From an uncultured Lachnospiraceae bacterium (GTDB lineage Bacteria; Bacillota; Clostridia; Lachnospirales; Lachnospiraceae), in assembly GCA_902473545.1 (NCBI GenBank), contig CABRSG010000077.1:1-9544 (forward strand): a stretch of 9,544 nucleotides of DNA, written 5' to 3'. The notes beneath the pieces are model-generated. The model was not told where the DNA came from, ran no database searches, and saw nothing but the letters and a program-made list of their open reading frames with translations. Positions 5,336-9,544 of the stretch are shown in pieces. Numbering within the stretch: the stretch's first letter is position 1; every line of letters begins with the position of its first letter. The position numbers and the translations under genes were made by a program.

Positions 5336-8300
5336 ATGTATTGTCATAACTGTGGAAAAGAAATTGAAAATGATGCGAAGCATTGTCCGCATTGCGGAGC
5401 ACAGCAGCGGACGGCGCCTGCGGGCGGCGAGGCGAAAGCACAGCAGACAGCCCCGCCTCAGAGCAGCGGAAATGGAAAAGACGGCGGGAAAAAGAAGCCA
5501 ATGATATTTCTTGGCGCTGCCGTTGCCGTGGTGGTTGTTCTGGCGGTGGTTATTATGCTGGTTACCGGAAAACGGACGCTGGAGGTCATGGATTATGTCG
5601 GGCTGAAGGTGGAGGGCTTAAGCACGGAGGGAACGGGAAGGGTTTCCTTTGATACGGGTAAGCTGCTGGCGGATATCGGCGAAAAGAAAGCTCTGACGGA
5701 GCGGGAAAAGGAAGACGTGGAGGCGCTGATTGCCGACGCGATGAAGGATTTCTCAATGTCAAAAAGCAGCCAGCTCGCGAACGGTGATGAGGTGACGATT
5801 GAGAGCAACGTAGATAAAAAGCTTCTGAATGACTATGGGATCGCGCTGAAAAACGGTTCTGCAGTTCTGACAGTGGCGGATCTGATCGAGATACAGGAAA
5901 TCCGTCTGAATGATTACATGAAGATGGAGTTTTCCGGATTCGAGGGCGACGGCTACGCTTATATCAACACGGATTACGAGAAGCTGAAAAGCGATGTGGA
6001 AACGCAGGTGCGCGCGCTTGCCGGGCAGCAGGAGGCGGAGAGCTTTATTTCCGAAGAGCTTGGCAATTATCTGTATTCCTTCTATCTGGACGTACAGCCG
6101 TCGGGCGGACTTAAAAACGGCGATGAGGTGAAGGCGGCCGTCAACATGGATAAACCGGAAATCAATGAGTACGGCATCCGTTTTAGATGGGAGGATATGA
6201 CGGAGACGGCAGAGGGCCTTTTGCCGACACATACGGTTGTCCTGACTGATTATTTGAATTGTGAGTTTTCCGGATATGACGGGGCGGGGTATGCCGATAT
6301 CGCGCTGGATACGGAAAAGCTTAATGCGGACCTGCAGGCGGCGTTTGAAGATGCGGGACGCGGCGTTTACGGTGCTTTGCAGGAGGACGCGGATCTGGCA
6401 GCGGATCTGGAAAATGCCGTAAAGATTATCCGTGACAGCTGGCGCGGCAATTTTAACACGACACTTGACAGGGAAACGGCGCTGGCAAATGGAGAAACAG
6501 TAACGCTGGAATGCGCATATGAGCAGGAGCCGCTGTATATTTACCAGATCGGCGTTTATCTGGAGGGCGGCACGAAGGAATTTACCGTGGAAAACCTCGA
6601 AGAGCCGCAGGAAGTTGACCTGACGGACGCGCTGACGGTAAGCTTTTCGGGAATATGCCCGAACGTGCGCGTGGAGCGGACGATTGATTACGACCAGCCC
6701 TATGCGCCGCTGACCTCGCTCTGGAGTATGAGCAGCAGTGAACGGATCGTTGCCAAGAACGGCGACGTCTACGAGGGCGAGATCACATACGATGAGCAGG
6801 AAATGCTGGAGAACGGCTATCGTGTGACGAACAATCAGTACAGCTATGAGATTTCGGGGCTGAATACTTATGAGATCAACGTAAGCACAGAAGAGCTTAT
6901 TGCGCTGTCGCAGACATTTGAAGACTATGCGAGACAGAAATTTGTAAGCGTTTCCGACAGCATCCTGGAGTACGCGGGCAGCGAAGGCTGGCTTATCTGG
7001 AATGAGAGCGAGATGGCGCTGGATTCCTTTAAGCTTGCCTATAAGACGAACGAGGATTATACGGAAAACCGGCTGTATCTGGTATTCCACATGGCGGTGC
7101 CGCTGAAAACGCTGGACCGCAGGGCGGAGCAGCGGGATGCCTTTATGGTGATGTACGTTTCAGACATTGAACAGATGCCGGACGGTCAGCTTATGCTTGA
7201 AACAGACAGGAACGAGTCGCTGTTTATGACGGCGGAGGAAGCACAGGATTATATTGCGCAGGATATTGCGGAGGACATGGAGGGCGCTGAGATTCTGAAG
7301 GAATATGCGGCGGAGGAAGCGCCTGCGCCTGATATCGCGGACACTGCAGAAATTTCGGGCATGGAAGTGGAAGAGGCGCAGGTACCGACCGGAGAATTTG
7401 CGGACAACGTAAAGAGCCAGGCGGCAGCTTATGTGACTTATGAAGGGCACATATATGCGCGGTATGACATGAACCTGAGCTGGAAGCTGGCAAATACTTT
7501 CTGCGAGACGGCTGGCGGGCATCTTGCGACCATTACCTCGGAGCGCGAAAAAGCGGTGATCGAAAAGCTCCTGGAGGGTGCGCCCTTTGGTGAATACTGG
7601 CTCGGAGCGACAGACGCCGACTGGGAAGGCGGTTGGCTGTGGATAACAGGCGAACCGTTTGAATGGACAGACTGGGACAGCGGACAGCCGGATAATTCTG
7701 ATTACGAGGAAGAAGGCGAAAACTATCTGGAGATGGGAAGTGGTTTTGGAAACCACTGGAATGATAACTATGGAGAAAATACCGACGGCGGTTTTATTCT
7801 CGAAATCGAACCGGCGGCAGCGGAAATTGCGGATGTCTCTATAGAAGCGGAGACGGGTGCCGGGGAAGCAGGCGCGGATGCAGATGCGGCAGAAGAAACT
7901 GCAGAGGCTGCAGTGCAGGAAAATGAGCGTACAGAAGCTGCACAGGCATACCTTGCGGATTTAATGCCTGCGGCATCCAACCGCTGCGGCATAGAAAAAT
8001 ATCTGACGGATCCATACGGAAACGACCATTTTTACAGTCTGTACCTGGACGCGGCGCAGAGAGGTTCAATGACATATGACCTTGACGGAGCATGGTCGAA
8101 GCTGACCGGCACCATCAGCACCTGGACGGAGGCGGACAGCGGATGCAGCTTTGAAATTGCTATCTGGGGCGACGGCACGCTGCTGTTCTCAAAATATGAT
8201 TACCGAAAGGGCGATGCGGCGATTCCGTTCGCAATCGACGTGAAGGGTGTGAAGAAGCTCTGCATCCAGACAAATGCTTACGGAAACACATACAATGGAT

Positions 8301-9544
8301 ATCTGTTCTTAAACGAAGGAAAATTGTTCGCGGACGGCACGGAGACAGCTCTGGAGGAGACGCGGGAGCCGCTTGATAAACCTGCTCTGGTAAGCTTTGC
8401 CGGATATGAGATGAAGGAAGCGGGCATGATTACCGATATCTACGGAAATATTCACCGTGACGCCTGTGCATTTTCTGTATCGGAGGGCGGGTATGCGCTC
8501 TGGAATCTGGATGGGAAGTATACTTCCTTTGAAGCGACGCTCTTTGCATCAGACCGCTATGATTACTATGACTATTATCATGAGGCAGAGGGAACCCTGG
8601 AGATCCTTCTGGATGGAGAGCGTGTATTTAAGGCGGAAAACTACTCCATTCTGGAGCAGCCGATGCCGGTTTCCCTGGATGTGACCGGCAAAAAGACGCT
8701 GGAGGTGCGCACATCGACCAGAGAGGATAACAGCTACCTGTACTTCTATCTGGCGGACACGATGCTGAAAAAGCCGCTTGCCAAGGAAGCTGTTCAGGCA
8801 GCGGCTGCGGAATTTCCGGAGATTCCGGCGGTTGTGGAGCAGCGTGCGGCGCAGATCGTGACACTTGGAGATCACCGCTACTATTTATTTGAAGAGCCGC
8901 TTACCTGGGATCAGGCGAGTGCGTTCTGCACAGCGGCAGGCGGCGTGCTGGCGTGCCCGGTGGATGCGGATCAGAACCTTGCGCTGCAGTATCTGGCATA
9001 CGACGGTCTCTGGGATAGCTACTGGATCGGCGGAAGGCTGACGAAGGGCGTCTGGGGATGGAGCAATGGCGAAGCCTTTGGCAATTATCTGAACTGGGGG
9101 GACGGAAAGCCGGACAATGTGGACAGCCTGGAATATCTTCTGAGCATCAATTATGACGGCACCTGGAACGACCTTCCGGAGGACGCGGTGTGCGGATTCA
9201 TCATGGAGACGACGGCTGCCCCGGGGCAGCAGGCAGAGGGTACCGTGCGGCTGGCGGAGCTGGAGTGGCTGAACAGTGATTACTGCGAGACTTCCGATAC
9301 TTATAGTACAGACGAAATACAGACGAAGAAAAAGACGCTGGAGCTTGGCAGCATGCGTCTGGATGCGTCAAACGATGCGCGTCTCAGCGTGCAGCTCGGT
9401 GCCGGGTACGATGGGTTTTCCGGTACGGTGTCTCCCTATTATGGGGCGTCTGAGAATGTGAATATGCAGTTTGCAGTATTTGGCGACGGAAAGCTTTTGT
9501 ATGAATTGCGTGATATCCGGAAAAATATGGATGGGACGGGCTTT
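5336..9544 (+). CDS. Giant zinc-ribbon, membrane-anchored multi-lectin surface protein, 3' end outside the window
   Basis: The frame is open for 1403 codons with no stop before the window ends. The start has GGGAGGA just upstream and lies 29 bp after the preceding gene, so the two form an operon. Order of parts: zinc ribbon at 1-22 (C3, C6, C17, C20) in the cytoplasm; Gly/Gln/Ala linker; one transmembrane helix at about 56-77 followed by a basic GKR; stalk of about four repeats at 82-509; a helical, acidic segment to about 690; C-type lectin-like domain 1 at about 699-825; Ala/Glu-rich linker 826-871; NPCBM-like units at about 872-998 and 1018-1140; C-type lectin-like domain 2 at about 1174-1292; a third NPCBM-like unit from 1306, cut by the window. 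With no cleavable signal, the likely topology is N-terminus inside and C-terminus outside. The zinc ribbon plus single helix resembles the layout of TcaA-like Firmicutes proteins. The role is probably glycan recognition or adhesion; the ligand is unknown. An Asp/Tyr cluster (RYDYYDYYHE) sits near residue 1075. Confidence 0.9.
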   Translation, partial: MYCHNCGKEIENDAKHCPHCGAQQRTAPAGGEAKAQQTAPPQSSGNGKDGGKKKPMIFLGAAVAVVVVLAVVIMLVTGKRTLEVMDYVGLKVEGLSTEGTGRVSFDTGKLLADIGEKKALTEREKEDVEALIADAMKDFSMSKSSQLANGDEVTIESNVDKKLLNDYGIALKNGSAVLTVADLIEIQEIRLNDYMKMEFSGFEGDGYAYINTDYEKLKSDVETQVRALAGQQEAESFISEELGNYLYSFYLDVQPSGGLKNGDEVKAAVNMDKPEINEYGIRFRWEDMTETAEGLLPTHTVVLTDYLNCEFSGYDGAGYADIALDTEKLNADLQAAFEDAGRGVYGALQEDADLAADLENAVKIIRDSWRGNFNTTLDRETALANGETVTLECAYEQEPLYIYQIGVYLEGGTKEFTVENLEEPQEVDLTDALTVSFSGICPNVRVERTIDYDQPYAPLTSLWSMSSSERIVAKNGDVYEGEITYDEQEMLENGYRVTNNQYSYEISGLNTYEINVSTEELIALSQTFEDYARQKFVSVSDSILEYAGSEGWLIWNESEMALDSFKLAYKTNEDYTENRLYLVFHMAVPLKTLDRRAEQRDAFMVMYVSDIEQMPDGQLMLETDRNESLFMTAEEAQDYIAQDIAEDMEGAEILKEYAAEEAPAPDIADTAEISGMEVEEAQVPTGEFADNVKSQAAAYVTYEGHIYARYDMNLSWKLANTFCETAGGHLATITSEREKAVIEKLLEGAPFGEYWLGATDADWEGGWLWITGEPFEWTDWDSGQPDNSDYEEEGENYLEMGSGFGNHWNDNYGENTDGGFILEIEPAAAEIADVSIEAETGAGEAGADADAAEETAEAAVQENERTEAAQAYLADLMPAASNRCGIEKYLTDPYGNDHFYSLYLDAAQRGSMTYDLDGAWSKLTGTISTWTEADSGCSFEIAIWGDGTLLFSKYDYRKGDAAIPFAIDVKGVKKLCIQTNAYGNTYNGYLFLNEGKLFADGTETALEETREPLDKPALVSFAGYEMKEAGMITDIYGNIHRDACAFSVSEGGYALWNLDGKYTSFEATLFASDRYDYYDYYHEAEGTLEILLDGERVFKAENYSILEQPMPVSLDVTGKKTLEVRTSTREDNSYLYFYLADTMLKKPLAKEAVQAAAAEFPEIPAVVEQRAAQIVTLGDHRYYLFEEPLTWDQASAFCTAAGGVLACPVDADQNLALQYLAYDGLWDSYWIGGRLTKGVWGWSNGEAFGNYLNWGDGKPDNVDSLEYLLSINYDGTWNDLPEDAVCGFIMETTAAPGQQAEGTVRLAELEWLNSDYCETSDTYSTDEIQTKKKTLELGSMRLDASNDARLSVQLGAGYDGFSGTVSPYYGASENVNMQFAVFGDGKLLYELRDIRKNMDGTGF
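5579..6862 (+). repeat. Stalk repeats, about four units of 85-127 residues
   Basis: Units begin near residues 82, 178, 299 and 426. Recurring landmarks are a Leu/Asp opening strand, a SG(F/Y)-x-G-x-GYA-type turn (MEFSGFEGDGYAYI and CEFSGYDGAGYADI; the first and fourth units are more diverged), an acidic amphipathic helix, and an NG(D/E)-x-V-type turn (ANGDEVTI, KNGDEVKA, ANGETVTL, KNGDVYEG). The pattern suggests tandem beta-rich extracellular domains that hold the lectin region away from the membrane. The boundaries are approximate and the family is not identified. Confidence 0.6.
7430..7810 (+). other. C-type lectin-like domain 1 of the giant protein
   Basis: Residues about 699-825. Visible family marks are WKLANTFC with C723, GGHLATITSE, YWLGATD, WLWITGEPFEW, the GQPDN loop with QPD at 784-786, ENYLEMG, and HWND with WND at 808-810. 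QPD and WND are the calcium and sugar contacting motifs in CTLDs; in animal C-type lectins QPD goes with galactose-type binding. The usual partner cysteine near the end is replaced: GGFILE stands where CGFIME occurs in domain 2. Confidence 0.88.
7949..9544 (+). repeat. NPCBM-like units flanking lectin domain 2
   Basis: Three units lie at about 7949-8329, 8387-8755 and 9251 to the window end. Each has a (Y/W)-x-L-(D/N) or GY-x-GF-type turn and a buried strand reading F-x-I/V-x-x-(D/G)DG-x-x-LF or similar (EIAIWGDGTLLF, LEILLDGERVFK, MQFAVFGDGKLLYE). The first two also end in a (D)V-x-G-x-K-x-L-x-(I/V) strand; the third is cut before that point. These match the pattern in the neighbouring secreted protein. 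The assignment to NPCBM is by eye. Confidence 0.65.
8855..9211 (+). other. C-type lectin-like domain 2 of the giant protein
   Basis: Residues about 1174-1292. It shows WDQASAFC (C1198), YWIGGRL, WGWSNGEAF, the GKPDN loop with KPD at 1258-1260, TWND with WND at 1277-1279, and VCGFIME (C1286). C1198 and C1286 fit the long-range disulfide of the fold. The first residue of the xPD motif is Lys instead of Gln or Glu, so calcium or sugar binding may differ from domain 1. Confidence 0.88.

Noticed and set aside
5759..7090. A 443-residue open frame on the minus strand
   Set aside because: It is antisense to the giant lectin gene, has no ribosome binding site, and its translation is Arg/His/Ile-rich without domains. 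The plus-strand frame carries the recognisable zinc ribbon, membrane helix and lectin domains without a break.
7430..9211. Diversity-generating retroelement target
   Set aside because: C-type lectin folds are common DGR targets, but no reverse transcriptase, template repeat or near-identical variable repeat is visible in the window. Sequence beyond 9544 could change this.

Overview
The window looks like a chromosomal piece of a gut-type Firmicute, most likely a Lachnospiraceae or related Clostridia. Signs are strong AGGAGG-type ribosome binding sites, a roughly 50% GC coding background with AT-rich intergenic DNA, a clostridial-style galactokinase and zinc-ribbon/NPCBM-type surface proteins. 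This placement is inference from style, not a database match.

Layout, left to right. (1) Positions 3-1130 (+) hold the C-terminal 375 residues of a galactokinase whose N-terminus lies outside the window. (2) Positions 1129-1676 hold a minus-strand remnant gene (1204-1623), apparently broken by two compensating frameshifts, lying between two minus-strand intrinsic terminators. (3) Positions 1677-3774 (-) form a regulator/exporter cassette: a TetR-family repressor (3075-3728) with a consensus promoter and a palindromic operator, its own terminator, then a second related operator and an MFS drug-efflux-type transporter (1677-2978). (4) Positions 3729-4091 are an AT-rich divergent intergenic region. 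It carries the tetR promoter on the minus strand, a consensus promoter on the plus strand, and a highly structured leader full of inverted repeats. (5) Positions 4092-9544 (+) are a two-gene surface operon. The first gene encodes a secreted 404-residue protein with two copies of an NPCBM-like unit, each followed by a Cys-x2-Cys motif. The second, 29 bp downstream, is an open frame of at least 1403 codons that runs off the window. It encodes a zinc ribbon, one transmembrane helix, a stalk of about four repeats, and then C-type lectin-like and NPCBM-like domains in alternation.

Working model. The TetR/MFS pair is probably a self-contained, ligand-induced efflux unit. The operon from 4092 is probably a carbohydrate-recognition or adhesion system: one anchored, very long multi-lectin protein and one secreted protein sharing the same module type, expressed behind a structured leader of about 185 nt. 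The lectin-plus-NPCBM operon and its leader are the most unusual parts of the window.
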